From assembly GCA_918797485.1 (NCBI GenBank), contig CAKKNE010000001.1, positions 4,898,001 through 4,962,000 on the forward strand: a stretch of 64,000 nucleotides of DNA. The letters are read 5' to 3'. This document shows positions 1 to 10,855 of the stretch, piece after piece (within the stretch, counting starts at the first letter, position 1; each line of letters starts with the position of its first letter). The notes beneath the pieces were generated by a model that was not told where the DNA came from, did not search any database, and saw nothing but the letters and a program-made list of their open reading frames with translations. This DNA comes from Pelagomonas calceolata (lineage: Eukaryota; Sar; Pelagophyceae; Pelagomonadales; Pelagomonadaceae). Both the position numbers and the translations under genes were made by a program.

Positions 1-3000
1 TTCTCGATGGCGCGGACGTCAGGATCGCTGCTGAACTCGTAGGTCTGGGCCACCAAGTCCAAATCCTCGTCGTCGCCACCCTTCTCTACTGTTCTGGATG
101 AGGCGGGCGCTTTCGAATTGCGGCAGAACGCGAGGAACTCTTTGATCGACACGTTCCCGTTTCTGTCAGAGTCTAGATCTCTCTTTACTAAATCTTGCAC
201 GTCCCGCTTGTCTAACGAGTCGAAGATGCCGAGCTTGCTCAAGCCACCGAGTAATTCGTTGACCGAGAGTGAGCCGCTGTCGTCTTCGTCTAACGCTTCG
301 AAGACCGAGCGTAGCGACGTGCCCTTCTGCTCCGTCCTCAGGAGCAATGCGCGCAGCTTCTCCCGCACCAGATCGGGGGAGTCGCCCTTCTTGATGATAT
401 CTTTGCTATTCTTCGCCCGGTGGCTCTTGATGAAACTCCGTAATTCTCGCGCGTCGATGCCCCCGGAATCGTCCGCATCTAGGCTTCGTACTAACGCTCT
501 AGCGTGCTTCTTGTCCAAGGAATCAAACACCTCACCTAGACCGCGTAAGCCGCGATACAATTCGTCGCCCGTGACGCGGCCGTCGCCGTTCCTATCAAGT
601 CGCGCGATAAACCCATCGACGTCGCCGCCCTGGTCCTCGAAACTGATCAGTAAATCACCTAAATGGTCGGCGTCCTCGCTATCCACTTCCTGGGGTCCGT
701 CGCGCGCCTCCCGCGCCAGCCTCACGAACTTTCGTAACTCGACCAGGTCCAAATCTCCGGAATTATCCTTGTCCAGGGCCTTGACGACGCGGCGCGCGTC
801 GTCATCAGAGAAGTGCGCGAAGGTCTTGCCCAGTGATTTCAAGCCGCTCCGCAGCTGTCGCGCGTCGACCGCGCCGCTTCGATCAGTGTCCAGTTTCCTA
901 AAAGCCACGGCCAGGTCGGCGCCGTCGTCCTCGAACGCTAACAGTAAGTCGGCGAAGGCTCGTAGCGCCGGATCTCGTAGCGCCGGGTGCGCCATGATTG
1001 TTAATGGAGGTGTCGGCGGTGAAGCCGACGGTTCTCCCAGATCTTGGGCGATCTCGTCCGGGCTTCCGACGCCGCCCCTTTTCGCGAAGGCTGTTACTAC
1101 ACCAACAGACGGTCTACCTCCAAATCTCTCGAGGACCAATCGACGTTGTTCAGAAGACGTCCCCGTAGCACCTATCACATTCATCGCCTCCGACAGGCAG
1201 GCCTCGTCCACGCTCGATCCGCGCTTCTCCAGCGCCTCCTGGAAGGATGATCTTCCGCTCTTGGCACAGGCGGCTCTTAGCGAAGCGAGCACCGCACTCT
1301 CGGCCTCGCCGACCTTCCCACTACTACCCAACTGCCGCGTGAACTCTTCCAAGCTGATTTGATTGTCCCCATCGTCGTCGTACAACCGAGCCAAGCCGCC
1401 CGCGTCGGCGTTCGTGATGTCCTCCAGACCCGGTAATTCGCGCAAACCCGCGGCCAACTCATCGCGCGTAATCGCGCCATCTTCATCCTTGTCAAAGTGC
1501 TTGAACGCTTCGCTAGGTGCCAAATCCGACGAATGCACGATCTGCCTTAGTTTATTCTCGATACTAAACACGACGTCGCGGCCCATGAAACTTTGGAGTT
1601 CCCTCACACTTATCTTGTCATCACCATTTTTGTCGAACATCTGAATGAGGGCGTCGATTTCCTTACTGTCAGATCGAGAATCGCCCGTCATGTCCTTGAA
1701 CGTGCCCAAGGCCCTCAAACCTGCTTTGAGTTCCGTGTCCGTGATGAAGCCGTTGTCGTTCGAATCCCACTCTCGGAACGCCGCTTCGAGCGTCGTGCCC
1801 TTGCCCTCCGCCGCTAAGAGGATGGTTCGTAAGCGTCTAGCTAGCACAGCCACGTAGTTGCAGCCCGCAAACCTTAAGAATTCTGCTAAAGACAAATTGC
1901 CGCTGGCGTCGAGGTCGATCCTATTCAATAGTTTTTGCGCATCGGCATCTTGCACGCCCTTGAAGACTCCCAATGAATCCAATCCGGATCGTAGTTCGGA
2001 AGGCGAGATCATGCCGTCCCTGTTCGAATCCCATTCGCGGAACGCGGCGTCGAGCGGGACGCCGTGCTTCGCTTCTGCCGCTCGTAGGACCGCTTTCAAT
2101 CGAGCCGCAACGAACTCCCCATAGTCCCGCTTCGCGAAGGCGTAGAACTCCTTCACATCAATATCTCCGGACCCATCTTTGTCTATTTTTTTGAGCAAAG
2201 AGTCGACGTCCGTCTCGGCCATCTCCTTGAACACTCCCAGTCCCCGGAAACCGTTGAACAATTCCCTTCTGGACAAAGTGCCGCCGCGATCCTGGTCCCA
2301 CGCGGCAAAGGCGTCCGCGACGCGCACGCCTTTCTGTTCAATACCATCTAGTATACGTTTGAGTTTGAGCACGAGGTGGTCCGCATAGTCTCTCCCCATC
2401 AACGCGAACAACTCGTCCAATTCTAGGGTACCTGAGTTATCCCTATCTCGTAACTTAACGAAGGCCTCAACTTCTTTTCTCGACAGGTCCGCAAAGGTTC
2501 CTAGGCTCTTGAATGCTTTTATCAATTCATTGACCGTGAGTGTCCCACTCCCATCCTTGTCGAAGGACGTGAAGGCGTCGACCACCGACGCTCCTAGATC
2601 CTCGGCCTTGAGCAGGATGGACCTAATGCGAGCCTCCAAGGCCGCGCCCTCGACGGGGCCCATCGCCGAAGGTTCCCTTGTGCTAGTAGTAGTGTTCTGC
2701 TTCGATCGAATAAAGGCCAAGAACTCGTCCAATGAAATGACGCCGTCGCCGTTGCTGTCGAACTTCCGCAGCAACACGGACACGGCGCCACTGTTCTGGC
2801 CCCGGAAACACCCCAAGGCTCGCAGCGCGTCCTCGAGCTCCACCAAGCTGATGGTGCCGGACCTATCTCGATCGAAGTGCGCGAAGGATCTTTCTAGGGT
2901 CGTGCCCTTCCTCTCCGCCTTGGTCAAAACACGAACTAATTGCGCCTCGAGCGCTTTGAGATTGGGAGCTTCCAGCAGGGCCATCAACGGTCCGGCGTAC

Positions 3001-6000
3001 TTCACGCGCTTCGTGTCGTCGCGGAACCTTCTAACCATGGTCAGCACCTCGTCGTAGGTCACGGCGTTCTGGTCTGAACTGATCGATGGCGTCGCGTTGT
3101 TCGAGGCTTGCGTGAGCATGCCGCCGCGCTTCTCCCGGGCACCGAGCAAATGTCCTAATTCCGGCGAGGACTCCGCGAGAGGCCTCGCGCGGACGCGGTG
3201 GCCCGGTCTGCGCCTCCTTGACGAAGAATAACTGTTGCGTAGCGGGTCGTCCCTTTTCTCAGAAACTCCTTCATAGATCGTCTTCTTCAGGTCCGTAGAG
3301 GCACCCCTACGCCAATCCAACCAATCTCGAGAAGTGTTGGGCTCCTCGTTCTCCTTCGATTCCTCCCTATTGTTATGACTACTTTCTTCGCCGTAGTTGC
3401 AGCATACGACCTGGACGTGGCCCACCACAGAACCAGCGTTGCCCGCCGACGCCACCTGCACGTCACTACCAGAGGACGACGCACCGTACAACCCTTCGTC
3501 GACCAGGCCGTAAGGAGCCACAACAGAATACTCGGCGGCGACTTTGGCAACAGGGGCTCTTTGTCGTAGCAACCTATCTAACGGTATCGCCGACGTACCA
3601 ACATGTAGTCTTGAATCAGCATCCCACACATCAACGTGTAAGACTTTCGTCGCGAGGTACTCGGCGAAAAATCGCGCTTCGTTCGGCGCTCCGGTATTAC
3701 AGTCCACCGCGAACTTGAGGATGAGGGGAGGCTCGTCCGATCCCCTGCGTCCTGTCTCCCTCACTAGCAATCGTGACGCATCGTTGGGCGCTTCGACGCC
3801 TCTGTCGACCTTTGATTCTTCCGGGGCTCTCGAGGCTAGTCTCAATCGCTCTGTTCTTGTGGGAGGCAGCGTGTAGAACTGGAAGGTGAAGTAGACCGCT
3901 CTAGGTAACACCTGGGACGGCGTGTTCGCCCGAAAGGCGGCGAACTGCACCGTGATCTCGTGCAAGGCCAAAGGATCGGAGGCCTCGAGATCAAGATCGT
4001 ACTTGACCATCTCCGGGTTGCCCGGTTGTAAGGCTCTACTATCATCTAGTTGCACGGTCGGGTAGCCATGTCTAGCTAGACGAGACCGCTGGGCTCTCGA
4101 TAATGAATCACCTTGCGGCTTGGAGCCGCCGACGGCCGTCGTCACGGACGTCGGCGCCTGGGCGACGGGGTGGCCCTGGGCTTGGAACCCGTCGGCGCGG
4201 TGCAGAGGCGCGCCTAGCAGCGACGCGAGCATGCTCCCGGACGAGGGCGCGGCTTTCCGCCAGCCGTCCTCGTCTTTCCTCATTTCTATGCGAGGCACGT
4301 AGTCCTCGTCGTCCGACGAGTCCCTTCGGTACTTCTTCGTCTTCTTCTTGTGGCGGCGCTGGGGCCGGAGCTCGGATCGACGAGACGTGCCGGAGACGAC
4401 GCTTCTCGACAAAGTAGACGTGTCGTCCTCCTCGTCTTCCTCTGATGAGGACTCCCGTGCCTTCTTCGACTTGGACTTCTTCTTCTTCTTCTTCTTGGGC
4501 AGGGGCGCGATGGAGTCCTCTTCCTCCGATGATTGACCGTCGTCGCCCTCCTCGCCCAGGTCCTCGTCATCAACGACAGATTCCACATCTGAACTATCAT
4601 CAGAGGCTCGATCGGGCGTCTCGTCCTGCAATCTACGATCCTTGCCCTTCTTCGCGGCCGGCCCGTCGACCGCCGACAGACAAAACCGCACGACTTTCCC
4701 GGAAGCATACTGCTGGAGCGTCTGCGTATCGAAATCACCGGTGCCCGTCGCCGACATAGCCGACTGGCCCTCTCCAGTTGAGGACGGGGGAAACACGAAG
4801 CTTCTCGAAACTTCTCGACACGTATCGTCGGCGTTCAGGTCGATCTCGCAGTAGGACACGTTCTGCGCGTCTCGGCCCGTCGACAACCGTAAGCGCCGCC
4901 CGTCAAAGGGCACGTAGGCGCCCAATCCTAATGTAACCTTGAAGGTTTTCGGTGCCGCCGTTTTATTGGATAAAACAGCAACTTTCTGCGCGGGCTGGAT
5001 CTCGTACTCCAACGCGACGACCACGGCGTACAACGCGTGCTTCACGTAGCCATTCAGGATGATCTTGTCGTCGATCGCCGCCGACAGGTCGTCGCCGTTC
5101 GTGTCCAGGTCGACCCTTTCGAAGCCGTCGGCCCGCGTTCGTCTCCCAACGAGAGCGCGGCCGTTGTGCAGTCCGAGACACAACCGTCGCGCCACGATCT
5201 TCTCCGTGACCTCCTGACCTTCCGAGGGTTGCGACGGCCCGTGGAACGCGACGTATCTTTTCAGTCTTTGTTCGAGGCGCTTTCTGTCGGGCACGCGGAC
5301 CTGGAGACAATCCAGGTGCAAGGCGTGCTCCGTCGCTAATTTGGGCTTGGGCTGGGGCACGAGGTGCCACATCGAGGCATCACTCGTCCTTCCTCTCGAG
5401 TCGTCAATCTTGCGATAGCCCAGCATCGGTCGCTTACCTGACATGCTTCTACCGTCCGGCGGTAGCTGTAAAGATGAGCCACCGTGCGACGACCAGGGCG
5501 CCAAACCAGGCACTAAGTCGTCCGCCGCCACCACATCATCGTCGCCTAACAAATGCCACGCTCGTTGCAAGCCGTCGTGCCGTCTCGCGCGACACACCAA
5601 CGAGCAATTCTTGATCGTATCAGCACCGGCGGCCCTCGCTAGATCACCTTTGCCCTTCCCTTTCGGGTTTTGTCTACTAATATTCAGCTTGGCCGCCGCG
5701 ACGACCAACTTCCGCGGCGTCCCGTCATACAGCGGTCTTCTCTCATAACTCCCATCTTTCAGCACGTCGCCGTCCGGTTCCGCCGCCGCATCAATGGACA
5801 GAGGTGTATCTTCCCCGAACAGCCGCAAGTACGTCCAGCCGCACCCGTATTGCGCAACCGTCCGGCCATCCCTCTTCGCGCAAGCGACGACCTCAATGAC
5901 GGCGACGCAGGCCGGATCATCAACGCGAGAACACCAGTGGACCAGTTCCGACGATCGGATCGTACTGCCACGGGACGTGTCCACGGTCTGCGGCCGTCCG

Positions 6001-6307
6001 ATCCACGTGCCTCCGAAGAACCTTCTACTGGCACAATCGAAGAACGACAGTGATAAGGCGCACTCTAATGAAGCGCCGTCGGCCGCCAGGCGCTCCTTCA
6101 GCGCTCGAGGTGCCGACCAGCCCTCGATGCTCCTTAGACTGAGTGCGATCGGCGTCCGCTGCGTGGCCAAGCGAGGCCGCTCGGCCTGGGGCACGTCGTC
6201 GAAACCCAACAAGCGTCTTCTCCGTTGGAACGTCTGCCAGCGCCGGCATCGCCGTTCCGTCTTGATCTTGCGCTTTGTTAAAGGTGGGGCTTTGTCTTTG
6301 CGGCCCA
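1..6307 (-). CDS. NPHP4: Nephrocystin-4-like protein fused to 18 EF-hands (3' end outside window)
   Basis: The frame opens at an ATG at 6307 and stays open past base 1, so about 2,100 residues are visible and the C-terminus is missing. Residues about 80-1000 match nephrocystin-4, a ciliary transition-zone scaffold: FFDCASRRFFGGTW (about 89-102), EVVACAKRDG (about 139), DGTPRKL (about 199), NCSL (about 230), YFTFQFY (about 806) and VDVWDAD (about 893). A serine/acidic and lysine-rich linker sits near 560-640. Residues about 1145-2060 carry 18 EF-hand loops in nine pairs with a period near 110 residues, from DRDRSGTISLVE (2838-2873) to DSDRNGNVSIKE (138-173). Most loops keep acidic positions 1, 3 and 12, so Ca2+ binding is likely. 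The family assignment comes from remembered block similarity; a Ca2+-responsive flagellar role is inference. The single uninterrupted frame argues against two merged genes. Confidence 0.85.
138..2873 (-). repeat. Nine-unit EF-hand pair array inside the NPHP4-like gene
   Basis: Each unit of about 110 residues has a helical lead with a pattern like LR-x-IL-x-AAE-x-KG, a first loop of the D-x-D-x-SG type, an EL-x-x-GL-x-x-LG linker and a second loop followed by EF or EL. Units are diverged from one another at DNA level, so this is an old protein repeat and not a recent tandem duplication. Loop 10 (DKNGDDKISVRE) and loop 12 (DDDGDNQISLEE) replace the usual loop glycine and may bind more weakly. 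Confidence 0.85.
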
Positions 6308-6714
6308 TCTTGCGCACGCGTTGCGGCTGCCCGCTTCTACACGCTGTGAGCTACGTAGACCGTAGCTGCGGTCGAGGCAGCGCTATCTATATTGAGGAGG
6401 TGGGAGCCGCCGTCGGAGCTGCCCGGTAAACCAGCCTAAAATTGCGGCGGTTTACCCCTGCCCCGAACGAAATTACGGTGCTGTTTCGTTGCCCTTGTGC
6501 GATCGAGGCCGGTCCCGCACGAGCTCGTGGGCGGGGAACGACGGATGCTTCCACGGGCCGACACTAGCCCGAGATAGAGATCATTTCCACAAACGCGAGA
6601 CGAGCTGCGCAGGGGCCGAATTTTGTACAAGGGCAGCCTCGCGGCCACCCCGAGCGCTCGTCTGCAGCAGCAGGAGCCGGCGCGGCCTCCCCAACCCCAG
6701 CTAGCAATCAGAAA
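6308..6714. other. Divergent intergenic region between NPHP4-like gene and CaaX-tailed gene
   Basis: Both flanking genes start here and point outward, so the 407 bp should contain two promoters. No TATA-like box, RNA gene or strong repeat was seen. A lone ATTTCCACA near 6584 resembles the introner end sequence, but it has no partner and no duplication around it. Confidence 0.5.
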
Positions 6715-8145
6715 ATGGCAGTGGTCGACGACTCCGACGCCGTGAGCCGCTTCGAGGCGGCCCTGGCGGCGCACCGCCGCCTCAACGCGCGGGAAGACGC
6801 CCTGGCCGACGCGCAGCGGGCGGCCCTGGAACGAGCCGAGTCCCACGACCTCGCGCCGCCGACGCCGCCCGTCCAGGCGAGCGAGCTCCAGGAGCTGCTG
6901 GACGAGTTCGAGGCGCACGCGCCCGCGGAGGAGACGAAGACCTCCGCGCCGCCGCCCAAAGTTGTGAAAGGTTCAGGCGGCGGCGTCTACGGGAGGGCCG
7001 CGCGGCGCAACGCCAACCAGGGCACGAGCAGGGACGAGTACGGCGACCCGGGCCCGGCGCTCGAGGCGCTCGGGGACGCGGCCGCGACGGCGGCGCGCGT
7101 GACGGGCGACGGCCTCGAGCTCGCGGCGAAGGGCGTCGCGGTCGCCGCCGGCGCGACGGTGGCCGTCGTCGTGGGGGCCGCCGCCGCGACGGGCGCCGCC
7201 GCGGTCGAGGGCGCCAAGGTAGCGGGGCCTGCTATAAGGGATGCGGCCAACGCCACGGCGGAGATCACGTCGGACGCCGTCGAGGCCGCGGGGCCTATTT
7301 TACAAGATGCCGCCGATGCAACCGTCGAGGCCGCGGGCCGCGCGGCCGACGTGGCCGGCCCCGTGATCCGGGATGCGGCCGACGCGACGGTCGAGTACGC
7401 CGGCAAGGCAGCGGACGCCGCCGGGCCCGTGCTCCGCGACGCGGCCGAGGCCACGAGCCAGGCGGCGAGCGCCGCCGTCGAGCAGATGCAGGAGATCGAC
7501 TGGGGCGACGTCGATCCCGGCTGCTCGTACAACTGCGGCATCCTCGAGGACACCGACCTCACGAGAATGGGGGAGATGTTGGGCGGCGCGGCCGCGCCCG
7601 CGCCCCCCGAAGCCGACGAGGCGCCGGCAGACGACGCGCCGGCGGACGACGCGCCAGCGGACGACGTGCCCAAGGGCCCGACGATCGACGACGTCGCGGC
7701 GCTCGTCCAGGCGTCCCTCGACGAAACGTCGGCCGCCGCGCTCCGCGTCACGGCCAAGGATGCGGCCTCGCCGACGACGACGTCGCCCGGCGACGACATC
7801 GCGTTCGACGGCGACGCCGACCCGGCGGACTTGCCAGAGAAGCCCAAGCCGAAGCGCCGCAAGTCGAAGAAGAAAAAGAAGGCTGATGGCGATGCGGCGA
7901 GCCCGAAGAGCCCGAAGCTCAAGCGGAAGGGCTCGCGCCGGAAAAAGAAGGCAGCTGAGGACGCCGCCGCGGCCGATGCGCGCGCGGCTGAGGCGGAGGC
8001 GCGCGTCGCGGAGCAGGTGGCCGAGCGCGAGGCGATGGCGTCGCGCATCGCGGAGCTCGAGAAGTCCGTCGAGGACCTCTCCGCGCCGGCGCCCGACCCG
8101 CCCGCGGCCGACGAGAAGCCGGTGTGCGGGTGCGTAATTGCTTGA
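6715..8145 (+). CDS. Alanine-rich repeat protein with C-terminal CaaX box
   Basis: 476 residues from the ATG at 6715. Residues about 130-260 contain repeated units around AGP-[AV]-[IL]-RDAA-[ND]-AT, separated by EAAG or DVAG linkers, an amphipathic alanine-rich pattern reminiscent of LEA proteins. Residues about 300-320 repeat DDAPA. Two lysine blocks (KKKKKAD near 390 and RRKKKAA near 410) precede a short coiled coil (about 415-460). The protein ends in CGCVIA; CVIA fits the CaaX box recognised by prenyltransferases, so membrane attachment by a prenyl group is likely. No enzyme domain was recognised. GC content is very high, and a long open frame on the opposite strand is a by-product of that. 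The role is unknown; a membrane-tethered structural or stress protein is a guess. Confidence 0.75.
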   Translation: MAVVDDSDAVSRFEAALAAHRRLNAREDALADAQRAALERAESHDLAPPTPPVQASELQELLDEFEAHAPAEETKTSAPPPKVVKGSGGGVYGRAARRNANQGTSRDEYGDPGPALEALGDAAATAARVTGDGLELAAKGVAVAAGATVAVVVGAAAATGAAAVEGAKVAGPAIRDAANATAEITSDAVEAAGPILQDAADATVEAAGRAADVAGPVIRDAADATVEYAGKAADAAGPVLRDAAEATSQAASAAVEQMQEIDWGDVDPGCSYNCGILEDTDLTRMGEMLGGAAAPAPPEADEAPADDAPADDAPADDVPKGPTIDDVAALVQASLDETSAAALRVTAKDAASPTTTSPGDDIAFDGDADPADLPEKPKPKRRKSKKKKKADGDAASPKSPKLKRKGSRRKKKAAEDAAAADARAAEAEARVAEQVAEREAMASRIAELEKSVEDLSAPAPDPPAADEKPVCGCVIA

Positions 8146-8224
8146 GATACTACTACTACCTAGGAAGTTCTTACCAGGCGCACTCCCGGTGTCCGGCTCG
8201 GGTTACAGGCACCCTTAGAGCATC

Positions 8225-9163
8225 CTAGAAGGCGTCATCGCTCCAGACCTGGAGCGACTGCAGGGGCCAGTTGAGAAGGGTCTCCCGCGGGACTTCGCGT
8301 TGTTGATCCGGTTCTCCATGGCGAAATATGGTCACGGCCCCGTCTAGGAGCTCCTCCCACTGGTCCCAGAGCGTGTAATCGTCATTGTCTGCGAGTCCGA
8401 ACTGGATGTTGACGCCGCGGAGCCCCATAAGGGATCCGCACCTCGAGTCCCCGTAAGCCTCAACGTCCTCGAGATCGACCCCATAGGCTTCCAGCAAGTG
8501 CCGCAGCGGGGACCCGACCCGTATGCCGCGGCGGCCCACCGCGGGGCGCTCCGGATCGTAGAGGGTTCCCAAGGGGTTGTACACTACTAGACCCTTCAGA
8601 ATGCCCGCTTCGATCCATCTGTACTCCTCAGAGACTGGATCTTCGGCGTCGTCGTCCACGTCGTCGTCCACGTAGTCGTCGGGATGTACCCATACGTCCA
8701 CGTCCACCTCAAATGCACCGACAGGTATACCCTCGTCGTGGATGTAGTAGCGGAGCTCTAGCTCCTTCCCCCGGATATCAGGCACGGACAGCACGCCTTG
8801 GCCATCGGTTGCGTGAAAAATGTTTGTCGGTCTCACGCGGTGGTCGTAGCTCGAGAGAAACCGCCCGAGGTGGAGGCCCAGTGCGCCTGTGCCCGGTTCG
8901 CGCGACACGTCCACTCGCAACCGCCACGCCCGCTCGTATCGATCCCGCCACTTCGTCGTCTGAGCAGCTGTCTGAGCCGCTTCGCCGAACGTGTTCAGGA
9001 ACAACGGCTTCCAGTACAATACGTCGAGGTCCTTGTCGCGCCAGCGCCGCGAGCATTTCTGGACCATCATGTCCTGCGGCAGCATCTGTGACAAAACGAG
9101 GCTGAGCAGCTCCGGCGGCAGCTCGTCGAGCAGCCTCTTTTTGCGCATACTCCGAGTCCGCAT
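8225..9163 (-). CDS. F-box protein
   Basis: 312 residues from the ATG at 9163. The frame is open further upstream, but only with non-ATG codons, and the F-box begins a few residues after this ATG. Residues about 9-50 match an F-box: LLDELPPELLSLVLSQML, a central CSRRWRD and a YWKPLF tail. F-boxes bind Skp1 and bring substrates to SCF ubiquitin ligases. The remaining 260 residues contain an acidic stretch (DDYVDDDVDDD) and resemble the variable substrate-side region of algal F-box proteins, but no LRR, WD40 or Kelch repeats were seen. The gene is divergent from the K+ channel gene, with about 500 bp between the starts. The substrate cannot be predicted. Confidence 0.75.
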   Translation of the reverse strand: MRTRSMRKKRLLDELPPELLSLVLSQMLPQDMMVQKCSRRWRDKDLDVLYWKPLFLNTFGEAAQTAAQTTKWRDRYERAWRLRVDVSREPGTGALGLHLGRFLSSYDHRVRPTNIFHATDGQGVLSVPDIRGKELELRYYIHDEGIPVGAFEVDVDVWVHPDDYVDDDVDDDAEDPVSEEYRWIEAGILKGLVVYNPLGTLYDPERPAVGRRGIRVGSPLRHLLEAYGVDLEDVEAYGDSRCGSLMGLRGVNIQFGLADNDDYTLWDQWEELLDGAVTIFRHGEPDQQREVPRETLLNWPLQSLQVWSDDAF

Positions 9164-9669
9164 TGTTAGTGTTGCTCTGGTATCTGCTCTGGTCTGAATT
9201 GCTGCTGCTTCACACGCTTGTGGCTTTCCGCGCGGGCGCGTCCGCGGCTGCGCAAGCACAAGAATATGTCCTTGAACGCGTGCGACGATCCGTGCGGCCA
9301 GCGGCGCCGCGCACACAGCGTTTGGGGCAGCTTTGCCAACAACTTTGCCAGGTTCTGCAATTTCCGACACCCGCCGCCGAACGCCCGAGCCGTAGCGACG
9401 CCCGAGAGACGTCCGCGAGCTCTCTATCGAGGCGTCCCTTTGGTTGACACCAGAACCCGACCCGGACGTCGTTTGTGTGTCGCAAAAGCAAGGTAGGAAT
9501 TGCTCCGAATACGCGCGCTTTCCGGCGAGCAAAGGTGTCGAGGCGTTACGTCTGCGACCATTTGGTAGTAGCGCACGCAAGGGCAGCGAGCACGTCAGGG
9601 CAGCATCCCAAGGCACAGCCCCTGCAGGAACTACAAGGGCAGCCGTCGCATCGGGCTGCCAAAGGAACC
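9164..9669. other. Divergent promoter region between F-box and K+ channel genes
   Basis: The 506 bp separate two outward-pointing starts. Open frames cross it on both strands, but they lack credible ATGs and show no domain. No repeat or RNA gene was recognised. Confidence 0.4.
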
Positions 9670-10824
9670 ATGATCACGGACATGGAATACCGCGCCCACG
9701 ACCACGAGCACGAGAGCTTCGGCGACCTGACAAAAACATCAGAAAAGCCGGGCAAGTTGTCAGCCGCGGCCGCGACGGCGCTCAAAAAAGACAAGGAGAA
9801 AGTAGAACACGCCCTCGCCAAGGCCGCCTACAACTTCATTGACCTGGTGAAGGTTGTGGGCTATTATGTGATCGGATGTTTGGTGCTGAAATACCTTCCC
9901 AAGGAAAACATGGGCCTCCGGGAATCGATCTATTTCCTCACGGTGACATTAACGACGATAGGCTACGGCGACGTCGTTCCCGAGTCCGACGGTGCGAAGA
10001 TTTTTATGATGTTTTGGATCGTGGTGGGGTTAGCTGCTGTTTTCCCTGTCATCATCAAGGCGGCGGACCACGTCGTGCGGCGGATGGAACGAATAGCCAT
10101 GCATCTGGTAGATAACGACCCCGATGATGATTATGACCCTTTATGGGTCAAGGGCGTTATAGCTATCATCATGATCGTGATCCCGTTGGCGGTCGGGAAT
10201 ATCTACTTCTTCACGCGAGAAAATAAGTGCGGGTGGAGCGAGCTCGACGCTTTATGGATGACCTTCGTGACGATGACTACGGTGGGCTACGGCGATTTGG
10301 CACTGTGCGACAAGGAGCAGGACCAGTTGTTTGTGACCGTGTTTGCGATTCTTTCCGTTGTTCTGGTGGCCGGCGCGATCGGCACGCTCGGCAATCTATA
10401 CGCGGAGAACGATAGGCAAAACAGGGAAGCCAAGATGCTGGCGTCCTTCGACATGGACATGATCAAGGCCCTGGACCAGGACGGCGACGGCGTCGACAAG
10501 AACGAATATGTGTTGGGGATGTTGAGTGCGCTGGGGCACTTGGACGGCGAGATCGTGGCGCGCTACGAGAAGCAGTTCAACTCGTACGATGTCGATGGGA
10601 GTGGTCGCCTGACGGAAGCCGACTTGGACGCGATCAACGAAGTCATCAAGCGGAAGCAAGAGGACCGCAACTCGCCTTCAAGAAGACGGTCGTCGTCGGC
10701 CGACTCGCCGATGACGGCCGAGGAGAAGACCGCGGAGCTGACGACGCCTGAGCGGCCGGCGCGGCGCGTGAATTTTGGGGCAGCGGACGCGAACGTGCTG
10801 TCGCCGCGGTACGCGGAGTGCTAA
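9670..10824 (+). CDS. Two-pore-domain K+ channel with two C-terminal EF-hands (TPK type)
   Basis: 384 residues from the ATG at 9670; upstream in-frame sequence opens only from a GTG. The order is cytosolic N-terminus, TM1 (about 60-75), first pore with filter TTIGYGD (about 95-101), TM2 (112-131), TM3 (162-181), second pore with filter TTVGYGD (about 203-209), TM4 (220-243), then EF-hands DQDGDGVDKNEY (about 269-280) and DVDGSGRLTEAD (about 307-318). This is the layout of plant vacuolar TPK channels: a dimer gives one K+ pore and Ca2+ binding to the EF-hands opens it. Both filters are canonical, so K+ selectivity is expected. Membrane location (vacuole or plasma membrane) cannot be read from the sequence. 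It ends 31 bp before the convergent AIG1-like gene. Confidence 0.9.
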   Translation: MITDMEYRAHDHEHESFGDLTKTSEKPGKLSAAAATALKKDKEKVEHALAKAAYNFIDLVKVVGYYVIGCLVLKYLPKENMGLRESIYFLTVTLTTIGYGDVVPESDGAKIFMMFWIVVGLAAVFPVIIKAADHVVRRMERIAMHLVDNDPDDDYDPLWVKGVIAIIMIVIPLAVGNIYFFTRENKCGWSELDALWMTFVTMTTVGYGDLALCDKEQDQLFVTVFAILSVVLVAGAIGTLGNLYAENDRQNREAKMLASFDMDMIKALDQDGDGVDKNEYVLGMLSALGHLDGEIVARYEKQFNSYDVDGSGRLTEADLDAINEVIKRKQEDRNSPSRRRSSSADSPMTAEEKTAELTTPERPARRVNFGAADANVLSPRYAEC

Positions 10825-10855
10825 TACTGTTCTATAATCTACGTACGCGGGGCGC

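Noticed and set aside
118-3057. Long plus-strand open frames opposite the EF-hand array
   Set aside because: They are Ser/Arg-rich shadows of the minus-strand EF-hand codons; the minus frame shows 18 conserved loops and the plus frames show no domain.
6572-6600. ATTTCCACA resembling an introner end near 6584
   Set aside because: No inverted partner, no CAG and no flanking duplication; outside any coding sequence.
6987-8048. 353-codon minus-strand frame
   Set aside because: Ser/Ala-rich antisense shadow of the CaaX-tailed gene caused by high GC; no domain.
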